DNA of 53,418 bases from Mesobacillus subterraneus (GCF_000934845.1 NZ_JXIQ01000025.1:1-53418); one strand, 5' to 3'; numbered from the stretch's first letter, positions 17,927-27,020 are shown. Made by a program: numbers and translations. The notes: generated by a model not told the origin, from the sequence alone.

Positions 17927-18715
17927 ATGGAACAAATTGAATATATCCTTCAGCAGGTTAAGGAAGGCTCCTTAAATGTAGACCACGCTAAAAAATTACT
18001 ATTGCCATATGAGGATTTGGAAGGGTTTGCAAAGCTTGATCATTTTCGTCAAGGACGGACCGGTTTTCCAGAAGTAGTATTTGGTGAAGGAAAAACGGTC
18101 CACCAAATCATTAACATTATAAATAGCCTTATGAAAACAAACAGGCGTGTCCTTGCCACACGAATTGACGAATTAAAAGCACACCAAATTCAAGCAATAC
18201 TACCCATGCTCACCTATCACCCTGTTGCCAAAGCATTGACCTGGGTACATTCCGAAGAGCCTGAAGTCCTGTATGATGGATACGTTGCAATTGTCTGTGC
18301 GGGAACATCCGACCTTCCTGTTGGGGAAGAGGCTGCTATTACAGCCGAAGCTTTTGGATGTAAAACTGAACGGATTTACGATGTCGGCGTTGCTGGGATA
18401 CACCGCCTGTTCCACCAGCTTGAACGGATTGAGAATGCGTCGGCGACGGTTGTTATTGCTGGCATGGAAGGCGCATTAGCAAGTGTGGTAGGCGGATTGA
18501 TTAGCAATCCTATCGTAGCTGTTCCCACAAGCATCGGATACGGAGCTAACTTTCAAGGACTATCAGCTCTGCTATCAATGCTGAACACCTGCTCCCCCGG
18601 GATCAGTGTCGTAAATATTGATAATGGATTTGGCGCTGGGTATTATGCCGCGCTAATCAACCAAAAAACTTCAAACAAGAAAGGAACGTACAGAAATGAG
18701 GACTCTATATTTTGA
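17927..18715 (+). CDS. larB: LarB, pyridinium-3,5-biscarboxylate mononucleotide synthase
   Basis: A 262-residue protein with the PurE-like carboxylase domain in its C-terminal half (CAGTSDLPVGEEAA, then DVGVAGIHR and IAGMEGALASVVGGL). LarB carboxylates and hydrolyses nicotinic acid adenine dinucleotide, the first step of nickel-pincer cofactor assembly. The end overlaps the larC start by 20 bases, supporting translational coupling. Confidence 0.93.
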   Translation: MEQIEYILQQVKEGSLNVDHAKKLLLPYEDLEGFAKLDHFRQGRTGFPEVVFGEGKTVHQIINIINSLMKTNRRVLATRIDELKAHQIQAILPMLTYHPVAKALTWVHSEEPEVLYDGYVAIVCAGTSDLPVGEEAAITAEAFGCKTERIYDVGVAGIHRLFHQLERIENASATVVIAGMEGALASVVGGLISNPIVAVPTSIGYGANFQGLSALLSMLNTCSPGISVVNIDNGFGAGYYAALINQKTSNKKGTYRNEDSIF

Positions 18716-19469
18716 CTGTTTCTCTGGAATCAGCGGTGATATGACAGTGGGTGCTTTAATCGATTTGGGTGTTGATCCCATTGTTATCGAAAAAGAGTTA
18801 AGAAAACTGAAGCTGGAAAGTGAATATTCTCTATCATGGGAAAAAGTCTTGAAAAACGGGATTTCCGCTGTCCAATTTCATGTTAATGTCGAGTACAACC
18901 CTAATCCCAAGGATGATCACCATTATAAGAAATCACACGGACACAGACATTTCAGCCATATAATGGAGATGATCAAAAATGCAAATTTTAACGAGAGGGT
19001 GACAGAGATTTCACTCGAAATCTTTGATAAAGTTGCCCTTTCCGAATCCAAAATACATAATATCCCTCTGGAAAAAGTTCATTTTCACGAAGTCGGAGCG
19101 ATTGATTCCATAATTGACATAGTGGCGACTGCCATTTGCATTGATTTGCTGAATCCCGATGAAATCATCTCTTCCCCTGTTCCAGTTGGAAGCGGAACGA
19201 TAAAAATTGACCATGGATATTATCCAGTACCTGCTCCAGCAACATTGGACCTATTGAAAGGGATTCCCCTTAAAGAAACAAATATAGAAGGCGAATTAAC
19301 TACACCAACCGGCGCTGGCATCCTGGCTACATTAATAGACAAGTTTCAGACAATGCCTTCCATAAAAATTGAACAGATTGGATATGGAGCGGGAACAAAA
19401 ACTTTCAAAAATCATCCAAATGTTTTACGTCTAGTGATAGGAGAGAGGGTTGAGCGCAATGAAACATGA
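18696..19469 (+). CDS. larC: LarC N-terminal part (LarC1), nickel insertion
   Basis: A 257-residue N-terminal part of LarC, the CTP-dependent nickel insertase. It begins LYFDCFSGISGDM and includes the His-rich stretch near residues 68-90 and HFHEVGAIDSIID. Full-length LarC normally continues past the RLVIGE region, but this frame stops at 19467-19469 while the remainder continues in another frame from 19441. Split larC1/larC2 joined by programmed frameshifting is established for Lactiplantibacillus plantarum; the same is likely here. Confidence 0.9.
   Translation: MRTLYFDCFSGISGDMTVGALIDLGVDPIVIEKELRKLKLESEYSLSWEKVLKNGISAVQFHVNVEYNPNPKDDHHYKKSHGHRHFSHIMEMIKNANFNERVTEISLEIFDKVALSESKIHNIPLEKVHFHEVGAIDSIIDIVATAICIDLLNPDEIISSPVPVGSGTIKIDHGYYPVPAPATLDLLKGIPLKETNIEGELTTPTGAGILATLIDKFQTMPSIKIEQIGYGAGTKTFKNHPNVLRLVIGERVERNET
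19441..19466 (+). other. Frame overlap for a likely larC programmed frameshift
   Basis: The larC1 and larC2 frames are both open only between 19441 and 19466. Joining them needs a +1 (or -2) shift. The overlap contains GAGAGAGGGTTGAG, a Shine-Dalgarno-like stretch that could stimulate slippage or start separate LarC2 synthesis at TTG 19450 or ATG 19459. Confidence 0.55.
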
Positions 19470-19923
19470 CTTAGCGCATCGGTTTGAGCATCTTGATGAA
19501 AATATGATGAAAGTTGAAGTAAATCTTGATGATATATCAAGTGAGTGGCTTGGATATGTAATGGACTTACTATTCGAAGTCGGTGTCAACGACGTTTTTT
19601 ATATCCCTATCTACATGAAGAAGAATCGTCCTGGTGTAATGCTTCAGGTCCTGTGTGACACCAAGAATCTTGAATTGGTCAAAAGTATCATATTTGCAGA
19701 AACCACCACATTAGGAATAAGGTACTACCCAGCCTCCGTCCACAGGCTGGAAAGACGATTTATAAAGGTGGATACGCACTTGGGAAGAGTATCTGTAAAG
19801 CAGGGGTTTCATAAGGGGATGTTAGTACAACAAGCCCCTGAATATGAAGATTGCAGGAAATTAGCAGAAAAACACAAAATTCCTTTGCAGCTGGTTTTCC
19901 AAGAGGTATGGAAAGAACTTTGA
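19450..19923 (+). CDS. larC: LarC C-terminal part (LarC2)
   Basis: A 157-residue C-terminal part of LarC in the +1 frame relative to LarC1. It carries the conserved VEVNLDDISSEWLGYVMD and IPIYMKKNRPG motifs and should be made mainly as a fusion to LarC1 by ribosomal frameshifting, or separately from TTG 19450 or ATG 19459. LarC binds and inserts nickel in the last step of cofactor synthesis. Confidence 0.88.
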   Translation: MSAMKHDLAHRFEHLDENMMKVEVNLDDISSEWLGYVMDLLFEVGVNDVFYIPIYMKKNRPGVMLQVLCDTKNLELVKSIIFAETTTLGIRYYPASVHRLERRFIKVDTHLGRVSVKQGFHKGMLVQQAPEYEDCRKLAEKHKIPLQLVFQEVWKEL

Positions 19924-20025
19924 CATTTTTGCTCTTCTATTAGGATAATTCAGCAAACGCGATATCCAACTTCCTCAACTATAATCTGCTCCCAGTTTGA
20001 TCCTAGTGAATGGCATGAAGATTGG

Positions 20026-20375
20026 TTAAGGGTGATTACAGCCATCCAAATGTACCATCTCTGCCATTGTTTTTACCAAAGAGTGACAAGAAATTTACCA
20101 CTAAACGACAAGCTATTTACCAACCCAATGTAAAAGGCAAGCGAAGCGCTTCTTGATACTAAGTAGGCGGGAGAAGCTTACGGCTGGCAGCCTCTAGCGA
20201 CCATCGAGAGTGCTCCAAGGGGATTGCCGGCAAGGGCTGCAACATTATACCCATCGGAGACTCAGTGTCAAGAATGCCTTTGGAGCGGTCGATAAAAGGG
20301 TTGGTAAATGAATGTACAATTCTGATAAATTCCTTCTAAAAGAGTGGTAAAAAGCAATGGCCGTAATCAAAGGCC
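20026..20375. mobile_element. Small non-coding element with IS21-like terminal repeats
   Basis: Both ends carry several spaced copies of a TTTACCA / TGGTAAA motif in inverted orientation, and the outer edges share GATTAC-GCCAT. The roughly 170-base GC-richer core between them shows no protein frame. Multiple terminal repeats like these are typical of IS21-family ends; this looks like an internally deleted derivative. A related single end lies at about 41030-41100. Confidence 0.45.
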
Positions 20376-20411
20376 TACTTGTAGACTTTATTCATGATCG
20401 CATAAATAGTA

Positions 20412-20795
20412 CATGATTCCTATCACATCATGATGGATGGAGATAATTCAATGCGTGGACGTCGTGGATGTTTATGGGCTCTTTTCTTTGCGCCATGGGA
20501 CGGTGATCTTTTTTCATTCTGCCTTTGGAAACCTACCGTTAATAATTGCGTACGCTAAGATTCCAACATGCAAGTGCCAATCGAGCACTACTTTGATTTG
20601 CTTCTTGTATGAGTTCTACTACGAGTGGGTGATCTGACGGAAGAATCATTCTTCCTCTTTGTCCCCCAGACCGCCAGGGTCTTTTTTCTTAATAATAGAA
20701 TTGCTGTTGCTGCTGCTTCAGCTAATGCATTCTCTTTTTTAAATCCTTTTCAATTAATTTCCTGCGCTTTTTCTTTGCTGCAAAAGATGTCATTA
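20412..20795 (-). pseudogene. IS3-family transposase remnant (orfA end and orfB start)
   Basis: Minus-strand frames, joined across small frameshifts and stops, give an OrfA-like tail (KKRRKLIEKDL, then ENALAEAAATAILLLRKK) and an OrfB-like head (VVELIQEANQSSARLALAC, DHRPMAQRKEP) of one IS3-family type. At least three disruptions are visible, so it is inactive. It directly follows the group II intron fragment. Confidence 0.55.
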
Positions 20796-20854
20796 CCTAC
20801 TGGCAAGTTTGTAGTGGACTTTCACCTCCAAGTTATCGCCCATGCAGGGCACAC
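20796..20854 (-). mobile_element. 5' fragment of a group IIC intron
   Basis: Reading leftwards from 20854, GTGTGCCCTGCATGGGC closely matches the 5' end of class C bacterial group II introns (GUGYG start), followed by CTTGGAGGTGAAAGTCC. It starts right after a terminator hairpin, the known insertion preference of this class. No domain V or reverse transcriptase follows; the IS3 remnant replaces the rest. Confidence 0.6.
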
Positions 20855-20891
20855 CAAAGTAAAATCGGGAGCTGTTTATATACGCTCCCGG
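20855..20891 (-). terminator. Terminator downstream of the DUF1028 operon
   Basis: CGGGAGC (20866-20872) pairs with GCTCCCG (20884-20890) around an 11-base loop; on the minus strand it is followed by ATTTTACTTT and then the group II intron 5' end. It probably terminates the 20980-24719 operon. Confidence 0.6.
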
Positions 20892-20979
20892 TTACTTTCC
20901 GTTAAAATTCTGGATGAAGACAGAAATAAACAATCAATTTAAACCCCTATAAGTCCATAAAAACCGTTACCACGTCCAG

Positions 20980-21684
20980 TTATTTACTATCCTGCAGCAA
21001 TCCCATTTCCCTTGACGACTCAAAATTAAAATTCCCTTTTGGGTTGGCTTTGGTTGGAAGCATTTCAACGAATGGGAACAATTCTTTTTTTGCTACTTCG
21101 TAAACCCTGCCTAGTTCTTTGACGGGATCAGGGTGTTCATCGACTCGCAAGTCGACCAATGGATATTCCTCGGTACTGACTACTTTCACCGCGGCGGATT
21201 GCCTTCCACGTTTGTCGCCGCCAGCATCCTGCCCGGCCTGAAGGGCGATGATCAGCCTGTCCGCAAGCGGCTTTCCTTTGCTGTTTTCAAATGCCCGGGC
21301 GGTTTCCAGAATTGTGTCTTTTCCGACAAGCATATTCCCTGCCACACCGTAGTTTTGACCAACAATCTGGCCATTCCATCCATCACATTTTTCACCAGTG
21401 AAGGCAACCGCCTTACCGGTATTGTCGACAATAACAAACTGCCTGATTGCCGGCTCTGGATCTTCCTTAAGGATTCGTTCCTTTACTTCCTCGGCCGATA
21501 ATCCTTCCTTCAGATACTTCAGTCCGTTGATACCGATATATGGGTTTACAAAGGATTGGGTGGCAATCCCACCTACGCCAGCTTCCACAAATGGGCACAG
21601 AGTTCCAACAGCTGGTACCCTTGTTGTCACAGCGACACCGAAATTTCCGGTTTCCTCACATCTTGCTGTAATAGAAAAAGTCAT
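20980..21684 (-). CDS. DUF1028 family (Ntn-hydrolase-like) protein
   Basis: A 234-residue DUF1028 protein beginning MTFSITARCEETGNFGVAV; after removal of the start residue Thr2 could serve as the N-terminal nucleophile. Members are Ntn-hydrolase-like and often sit beside amidohydrolases and transporters; the physiological reaction is not settled. Here the gene follows an M20 carbamoylase-type gene by 28 bases and is last in the operon before the terminator at 20855. Confidence 0.82.
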   Translation of the reverse strand: MTFSITARCEETGNFGVAVTTRVPAVGTLCPFVEAGVGGIATQSFVNPYIGINGLKYLKEGLSAEEVKERILKEDPEPAIRQFVIVDNTGKAVAFTGEKCDGWNGQIVGQNYGVAGNMLVGKDTILETARAFENSKGKPLADRLIIALQAGQDAGGDKRGRQSAAVKVVSTEEYPLVDLRVDEHPDPVKELGRVYEVAKKELFPFVEMLPTKANPKGNFNFESSREMGLLQDSK

Positions 21685-21712
21685 TTCTAATTCCTCCCTT
21701 TCCTTTTAAAAG

Positions 21713-23014
21713 TCAGCCTTTCATAACATCTTCAATAAACGCTTTTAAAGTATGAACCCCGTATACACAGTCGTTCAAAGATGACCATTCAAGCGGATTG
21801 TGGCTGATGCCGTCCTTGCTCCTGACAAATAACATCGCGGCTGGATACTTTTCTCCTACAATCATTGCATCATGGCCTGCTCCGCTTGGAATGAAAACAG
21901 GCTTAATGCCAACTTTCCGGACTGCTTTAACCAGCTGTTCCTGAAGCTGTTGGGCAATCGGCATCGGTGTAATTTGGGTGTTGCAGCTAGTCCTGACCTC
22001 AATACTCCTCTCAGTAGCTACTGCTTCTGCCTTTTTCCTGACCATCTCTACCAGCCGGTCCCGGGTTTCTTCATGAATATCACGGATATCAGTAAACATG
22101 TATACTTCTTGAGGGATTACATTCACACCATTTGGAGAAACATTTATCCTCCCCACTGTCGCTACAGCTGTTTCAGAAACTTTCCCCGGCAGCCTCTCGA
22201 CTTCCTGAAGAAACATGCCCGCAGCCACCAGCGGATCTTTGCGGCCAACCATTGGCGTATTGCCCGCATGGCCGGCTTCCCCCATAAAAATAACTTCCAG
22301 CCAGGCTGGCCCTGCAATGCCGCTGACAATCCCGACAGGTTCATCCTCTCTTTCAAGAATTTTTCCCTGTTCAATATGGACTTCGACAAACAATTCTATT
22401 TCCCTGCCATGGTTCCTCGCATCAATATACTTGTCAAAACTGCTTCCGTATTCATTGATTACTTCATCAAACGTCAGAGCGTTTTCGTCAACGAGTCCCT
22501 TCAATAAATCAGGGCTTGTCTGGCCCGTGAAAGCACGACTTCCTGTCAGTCCGCTTTTGAAGCGAGATCCTTCCTCATCCGAAAAAATCACGACCTCATA
22601 CGGTTTTTCAGGTGCATAACCTTGCTCCTTCCATGACTCAACTACCTCTAATGCTGAAAGAACACCTAGTGGCCCGTCAAAATGCCCTCCGTTGGGTACA
22701 CTGTCAAGATGCGAGCCGGAAATAATCGAAGGTCCATCACTTTTGCCTCGCAGCTTTCCGAACACATTTCCTGCTCCATCAACCGTGACAAAAAGACCCG
22801 CATCTTCCATCCAGCTTATGACCAGTTCCTTCGCCTGCTTTTCGAGTAATGAATAACCAGACCGAGTCACACCGCCACTTTCTTGCAAACCAATATTTGA
22901 TAGTTCACTAAGTCTTCTCGCAATCCGTTCTCCACTTACTCCCGAATGGCTAAGCTCAGGCTTATACCCTTCCAATAACCTTCCATAAAAAGTTGCTTGT
23001 TCTGTTTTCTGCAT
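21713..23014 (-). CDS. M20-family hydantoinase/carbamoylase amidase (AllC/HyuC-like)
   Basis: A 433-residue Zn-dependent amidase. Metal ligands of the family are visible: His102 (SGSHLDS), Asp113 (HFDG), Glu147-Glu148 (SDEEGS), a His in EVHIEQG and the final His in GAGHDAM. Relatives hydrolyse N-carbamoyl amino acids, allantoate or ureidoglycolate, releasing ammonia and carbon dioxide. The exact substrate cannot be read from sequence. ATG at 23014 has GGGGTGA four bases upstream. It is between the symporter unit and the DUF1028 gene. Confidence 0.87.
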   Translation of the reverse strand: MQKTEQATFYGRLLEGYKPELSHSGVSGERIARRLSELSNIGLQESGGVTRSGYSLLEKQAKELVISWMEDAGLFVTVDGAGNVFGKLRGKSDGPSIISGSHLDSVPNGGHFDGPLGVLSALEVVESWKEQGYAPEKPYEVVIFSDEEGSRFKSGLTGSRAFTGQTSPDLLKGLVDENALTFDEVINEYGSSFDKYIDARNHGREIELFVEVHIEQGKILEREDEPVGIVSGIAGPAWLEVIFMGEAGHAGNTPMVGRKDPLVAAGMFLQEVERLPGKVSETAVATVGRINVSPNGVNVIPQEVYMFTDIRDIHEETRDRLVEMVRKKAEAVATERSIEVRTSCNTQITPMPIAQQLQEQLVKAVRKVGIKPVFIPSGAGHDAMIVGEKYPAAMLFVRSKDGISHNPLEWSSLNDCVYGVHTLKAFIEDVMKG

Positions 23015-23042
23015 ACTTTCACCCCGTTGCATTTAAAAATTT

Positions 23043-23165
23043 TTACCAAATCTTCTTTCTCTTCAGCTCATAAAGGAAGTAGCCAAAGATATAAAACATC
23101 AGCGAACCTGAACCGACAATACTGACCCAGATCAAAATATTGAATGCTTCGGCAGAAATGATCAT
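23043..23165 (-). CDS. 40-residue membrane protein after the symporter
   Basis: Translation gives a 40-residue protein with one hydrophobic helix (about residues 8-33) and a basic tail ELKRKKIW. Its ATG overlaps the symporter stop as ATGA, and AGGAGGTGAC lies six bases upstream, an excellent ribosome binding site. The coupling suggests a small subunit or modulator of the symporter. I know no family for it. Confidence 0.72.
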   Translation of the reverse strand: MIISAEAFNILIWVSIVGSGSLMFYIFGYFLYELKRKKIW

Positions 23166-24592
23166 TTGCGTGTCACCTCCTGTACAGCTCCGACCCGATA
23201 TAGTTTTTCCCAGTCATAATTTGCAGGCTTCACTAAGCTGCCAATCCAGCAGACGAGGAATGAAATCCATCCACTGACAACGACACCCTGCAGTGACCCG
23301 ATTGTATAATAGGCAATATATCCGCCGATTACAGCAAGGATTGCTGCCCAGAAGCTGACATCTGCATTCAGCTTTTTCCAGAACAGGCCATAAATGATCG
23401 GGAATACGAATGCTGCGTTGATAACGCCCAGGAAAATGAGCATCTGCAGCATAGTCAGGAATTTCGGTAAACTGATGAGAAGCGCTAGAACCCCAATGAC
23501 AACTGTCAGCACCTTTGCCATCTTTAGCAGCTTTTTATTATCCGCATTTGGATTAATGGATTTATAAACATCATTTAAAATCAGCGAAACCAATGAATTA
23601 AGAATGGCCGCGATGGTAGAAGCTAGGGCAGACCATACTCCGACAAGAAAGACCCAGCTAACGAATTCACCACCATAGATTTCAGCAATATATGGCGCAA
23701 CCTGGTTTACCTGCTCTGGAGCCTGATCAGTGCCGATTGCAACGAAAGCAAGGGTTGCTGTGGCAAGAGGGACAAAGAACCAGCCAATCCCGGCAAGCGA
23801 GAAGATGCTCATCAGTTTCTCTTTTCGAACCGCATATGCCCTTTGCCAGAAGGTGTTATCCATGAAAACTTCCCCAATGCCCATCATCGCTCCGGCGAAC
23901 ATGAATAAGATTCCAGACGGAAGCAGCAAATCAAGTTTTTCTGGTGCCAGCTTTTGGATTCCTTCATATATTGGTGCTACGCCAGTATTAAAGTACACAA
24001 TCGGCGGAACGACAATAACCACAACGAATATCAGCATTACCTGGAAGAACGCGATTCCTGTGACAGACGAGAAACCTCCCATCGAAGCATAGATAATGAC
24101 TATCAGGAAAGTCAGCACAACAGCCAGTTCATAAGGAATATGGAAGGTCTGCTCGAGCAGGAGTCCTCCCCCGATTCCCTGGGTCATCAGCAATCCGAAA
24201 ATATAGATGAATACCATGAATAAAAAGAAATAATAGTTCTTTTTATCAAATCTGTTCTTGTAAAAGTCTCCAATTGTCTTTCCATTTGGAATGATGGCGT
24301 GAATCCTTTTTCCTAGCGGGGAGAAGGCAACCACAGCCACACCGCCCAAAAAAGAATAGGCAATTGCTCCGATAACCCCCATACCGTATGCCGCTTCAGG
24401 GGCTGCCATGATTGTGTTTCCAGTAATCCAGAAGGCAAGGAGAGAAGTAGTTCCAAAGGCGACGCCGAGCTTACCGTTCCCTGAAATATAATCATCAGCA
24501 GTGGAAACCTTTTTTGAAATGTACCAGCTTGATGCGATAAAAATTGCGCCCAACGCCAAGATAACTAGTATATTAACCGAAAAAGCGCTCAT
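23162..24592 (-). CDS. Sodium:solute symporter (SSS family)
   Basis: A 476-residue SSS-family permease with about 13 predicted membrane helices. The N-terminal STADDYISGNGKLG stretch and the GYIGSFLG-like glycine-rich first helices are typical of the PutP/PanF/urea-transporter superfamily. Substrate is probably the nitrogen compound handled by the M20 amidase, such as a ureide, hydantoin or carbamoyl amino acid. Tiny membrane-protein genes overlap both its ends. Confidence 0.88.
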   Translation of the reverse strand: MSAFSVNILVILALGAIFIASSWYISKKVSTADDYISGNGKLGVAFGTTSLLAFWITGNTIMAAPEAAYGMGVIGAIAYSFLGGVAVVAFSPLGKRIHAIIPNGKTIGDFYKNRFDKKNYYFFLFMVFIYIFGLLMTQGIGGGLLLEQTFHIPYELAVVLTFLIVIIYASMGGFSSVTGIAFFQVMLIFVVVIVVPPIVYFNTGVAPIYEGIQKLAPEKLDLLLPSGILFMFAGAMMGIGEVFMDNTFWQRAYAVRKEKLMSIFSLAGIGWFFVPLATATLAFVAIGTDQAPEQVNQVAPYIAEIYGGEFVSWVFLVGVWSALASTIAAILNSLVSLILNDVYKSINPNADNKKLLKMAKVLTVVIGVLALLISLPKFLTMLQMLIFLGVINAAFVFPIIYGLFWKKLNADVSFWAAILAVIGGYIAYYTIGSLQGVVVSGWISFLVCWIGSLVKPANYDWEKLYRVGAVQEVTRK

Positions 24593-24719
24593 CTTGCCCT
24601 ACCCCCTCCTTCTTGCTAGTGTATTCCATTTCCCCATAAAGACCGACCATTGGACCAAAAGTTGAAGCGATTACAATTAAAAACAATAAAATGCTTGCCG
24701 TAATCCAGAATGCCATCAT
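24573..24719 (-). CDS. Tiny membrane protein before the symporter
   Basis: A 48-residue protein: one hydrophobic helix (FWITASILLFLIVIASTF) then an acidic-basic tail. Three consecutive ATG codons make the start uncertain (24716, 24719 or 24722); AGGGG spacing favours the inner two. It overlaps the symporter start by 20 bases. SSS permeases with a small partner subunit are known (YhdT with PanF), so this may be an accessory subunit. Confidence 0.65.
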   Translation of the reverse strand: MMAFWITASILLFLIVIASTFGPMVGLYGEMEYTSKKEGVGQDERFFG

Positions 24720-24813
24720 CATTTCCCCTTTCAGTAATTTACTGATAATTATATAAAATTTTGAATTTTAATAATATGTCTAAAAAAGACAAAGAAACCA
24801 AACCAAATTTGTC

Positions 24814-26565
24814 TCATAATGATAAACCAGGCTTGTTAAGGTACTTATTAATTTTCAATGCTAGATAAAGTTCCAAACCCAATTCTCCAACCAAATCTTT
24901 GATTCCGAGAATGGTTTTGATTCTATTAATTCGGTATTTAACTGTATTTTCATGAAGAAACATTTTTTCGGCTGTTTTCCTAGTGCTTTGGCTATTGGCA
25001 AGGTAACACTCCAATGTTGTCGCAAGTTCAGTATTATGTTGGTTGTCATACTTAAGTATCTTTTCGAGGTCCATTTTCAAGAAGCTCTCAAGTTCTTTTT
25101 GATCCATACTGAGAAATAACCTGTACACTCCCAGCTCCTTATAGGTCAAAAATTTGACTCCTGGATGATCGACCTGTTTTATGTACTCCACGCACACGAA
25201 TGAGTCCTGTAAAGAATAGTGAATTTCTGAAAAATCGATAAAACTCCTGCCTACTCCAGCTCGGAGTTGGAATCGTTCTTCTAAGCTCGATAAGAACTCA
25301 CAAAGTATTTTATGGAAGTCTGCTTCAACAGTTTTCTCCCTGCAGGCAAATAAAATGGAATAACGATAGCCATCTTCGTAAACCAGCGTCAAATTCGGAA
25401 AAAGGTTCAGGTTCCGTTGAAGTTGTCGGGAAAAGTTTTGTTTCATCCCAAGGCCACCATCGTAGTCGAAACTGTCGGAAAGTAATTCCACTGTGATAAA
25501 AACATAAACATCGTTTTCCCGATATAAATTCATTTTTTTTAGAATGGCTATGCCGTTATCGGGATTTTTTAAAATGTCATTCATGATGGAGCGCTGATAA
25601 CTAAACTTATTCGAGATATTCTGATTCAACGACTGAATTTCAAGTGCAAAAACTGTCGTTGCCTGCTCAATAGCAAAGATATCCAGGGAATCCAGCACTT
25701 CATCCTTTTCAGCTACCACAAGCAACACCCCGGACAGTTCCTTCTCAGTCATGATTGGAAAGAAGTAAACCTGATACTCTTCACCATCGATATAGACATC
25801 TCTATTAAGTGGCCGGTCACCGTTCCACATACCTTCGTCTTTAATGGAATGACTGATATCCTCAATTTTCTGATCTGTACAAGCAAGCAAATCGAAATAT
25901 TCATTGGAAACGCCCACTGGTTTGTTGATTAATTCCGACAGCGTCTTAGTAATTTCCGCTATATCCTGATTGGACATATACACTTTTGTTAATTCCCGGT
26001 GAATATGGTTCGAGCGCTCATTTCGAGAAAGCAGTGTCGCATTTTCAATAGCTATTACAGCCTGGGTGGCGAATGTCTGAAGCAGCATAAGATTTTCCTG
26101 ATTAAACCGGACATTTTCTGAAAAGCTATCAATCGTCAGCACGCCGGTGCACTTCCCCTCCGTAATCAAAGGGGCGCAAATCGTACTTGTCGGGATTCTG
26201 TGGTCTTTCCCAAGAGACTTTTGGTATAAATCCATGTTTCCAGGTGAGAGGTCGGACATCCCCTTATATGTATCAGTTCCAGAAGTAAACAACAACGGCT
26301 CCTTCAATACCAGCGTCTTACCGCTCATTCCTTCATTGGGCCTAAGCGCCACTTTTCCCATATATTCCATATTAAATCCAATAGCCGAAATCGCCTTAAG
26401 GAAATCTTTCTGGGGATCAAAAAGAAACAGTACACTTGCATCAGCCCAATCGAAAACACATAGAACCTCTTCAATAATCAGATGCAGTACCTCATTCAGG
26501 TCCCGGGTAGAAGTCAAAGCCTTCGTGGCATTAATCAAACTCATCAGTTGCTTCTCTGTATTCAT
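24814..26565 (-). CDS. PucR/CdaR-type regulator with GAF domain
   Basis: A 583-residue regulator. An N-terminal GAF sensor domain (about 15-165), a middle region of the CdaR kind, and a C-terminal PucR helix-turn-helix (STRKTAEKMFLHENTVKYRI, near 530-550). Members activate catabolic operons in response to their substrate, for instance purine degradation. It lies upstream of the symporter operon on the same strand, with about 90 bases between, and probably controls it. Confidence 0.87.
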   Translation of the reverse strand: MNTEKQLMSLINATKALTSTRDLNEVLHLIIEEVLCVFDWADASVLFLFDPQKDFLKAISAIGFNMEYMGKVALRPNEGMSGKTLVLKEPLLFTSGTDTYKGMSDLSPGNMDLYQKSLGKDHRIPTSTICAPLITEGKCTGVLTIDSFSENVRFNQENLMLLQTFATQAVIAIENATLLSRNERSNHIHRELTKVYMSNQDIAEITKTLSELINKPVGVSNEYFDLLACTDQKIEDISHSIKDEGMWNGDRPLNRDVYIDGEEYQVYFFPIMTEKELSGVLLVVAEKDEVLDSLDIFAIEQATTVFALEIQSLNQNISNKFSYQRSIMNDILKNPDNGIAILKKMNLYRENDVYVFITVELLSDSFDYDGGLGMKQNFSRQLQRNLNLFPNLTLVYEDGYRYSILFACREKTVEADFHKILCEFLSSLEERFQLRAGVGRSFIDFSEIHYSLQDSFVCVEYIKQVDHPGVKFLTYKELGVYRLFLSMDQKELESFLKMDLEKILKYDNQHNTELATTLECYLANSQSTRKTAEKMFLHENTVKYRINRIKTILGIKDLVGELGLELYLALKINKYLNKPGLSL

Positions 26566-27020
26566 TCAGATCCCGTCCCTTTTCGATGTTATTTAAAACC
26601 ATCATATAAGGAAAACAAACTCCCGTCATCTGTGTTATACAGTTCTCACTCTTTTAAGTTCTAAAAAACCGCTGCTTAAAAAATATTATCCCTTACCACT
26701 AAACATAAATGTTTTTCTGGAATAATAATCACTGGTGTTAATTAAACAGGAGGACAAACTCATCTACTTCATTCAATATGTACAAAAAGGCTGGAAATCA
26801 CGAAGACATGTTTACTATAATTTAGATAAATATGATCATAATATTGAGCGTTTATACCCGATTGGATCCTATTTGACCCAGAACTCCTGTGGACAGCTCA
26901 ACGCATAACCCTTTCCTCCCCCTCCCTTACACTCGAGAAATTTCACATTTTATGTGAAGTATACTTCGTTCTCATTGTTCTCAAACAATTATGTAATTTT
27001 GGTAGAAGGGAATTTCCTCT
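26566..27020. other. Intergenic region with a gene remnant
   Basis: A plus-strand frame from about 26762 to 26908 (starts FIQYVQKGWKSRRHVYYNL) follows GGAGGAC but has no start codon at the right distance; it looks like a decayed gene end. A short segment at 26935-26975 (AATTTCACATTTTATGTGAAG) recurs at about 38226-38265. Confidence 0.4.

Noticed and set aside
20625-20942. Plus-strand frame of 105 codons
   Set aside because: Opposite strand of the IS3 and group II intron remnants, which explain the sequence better.
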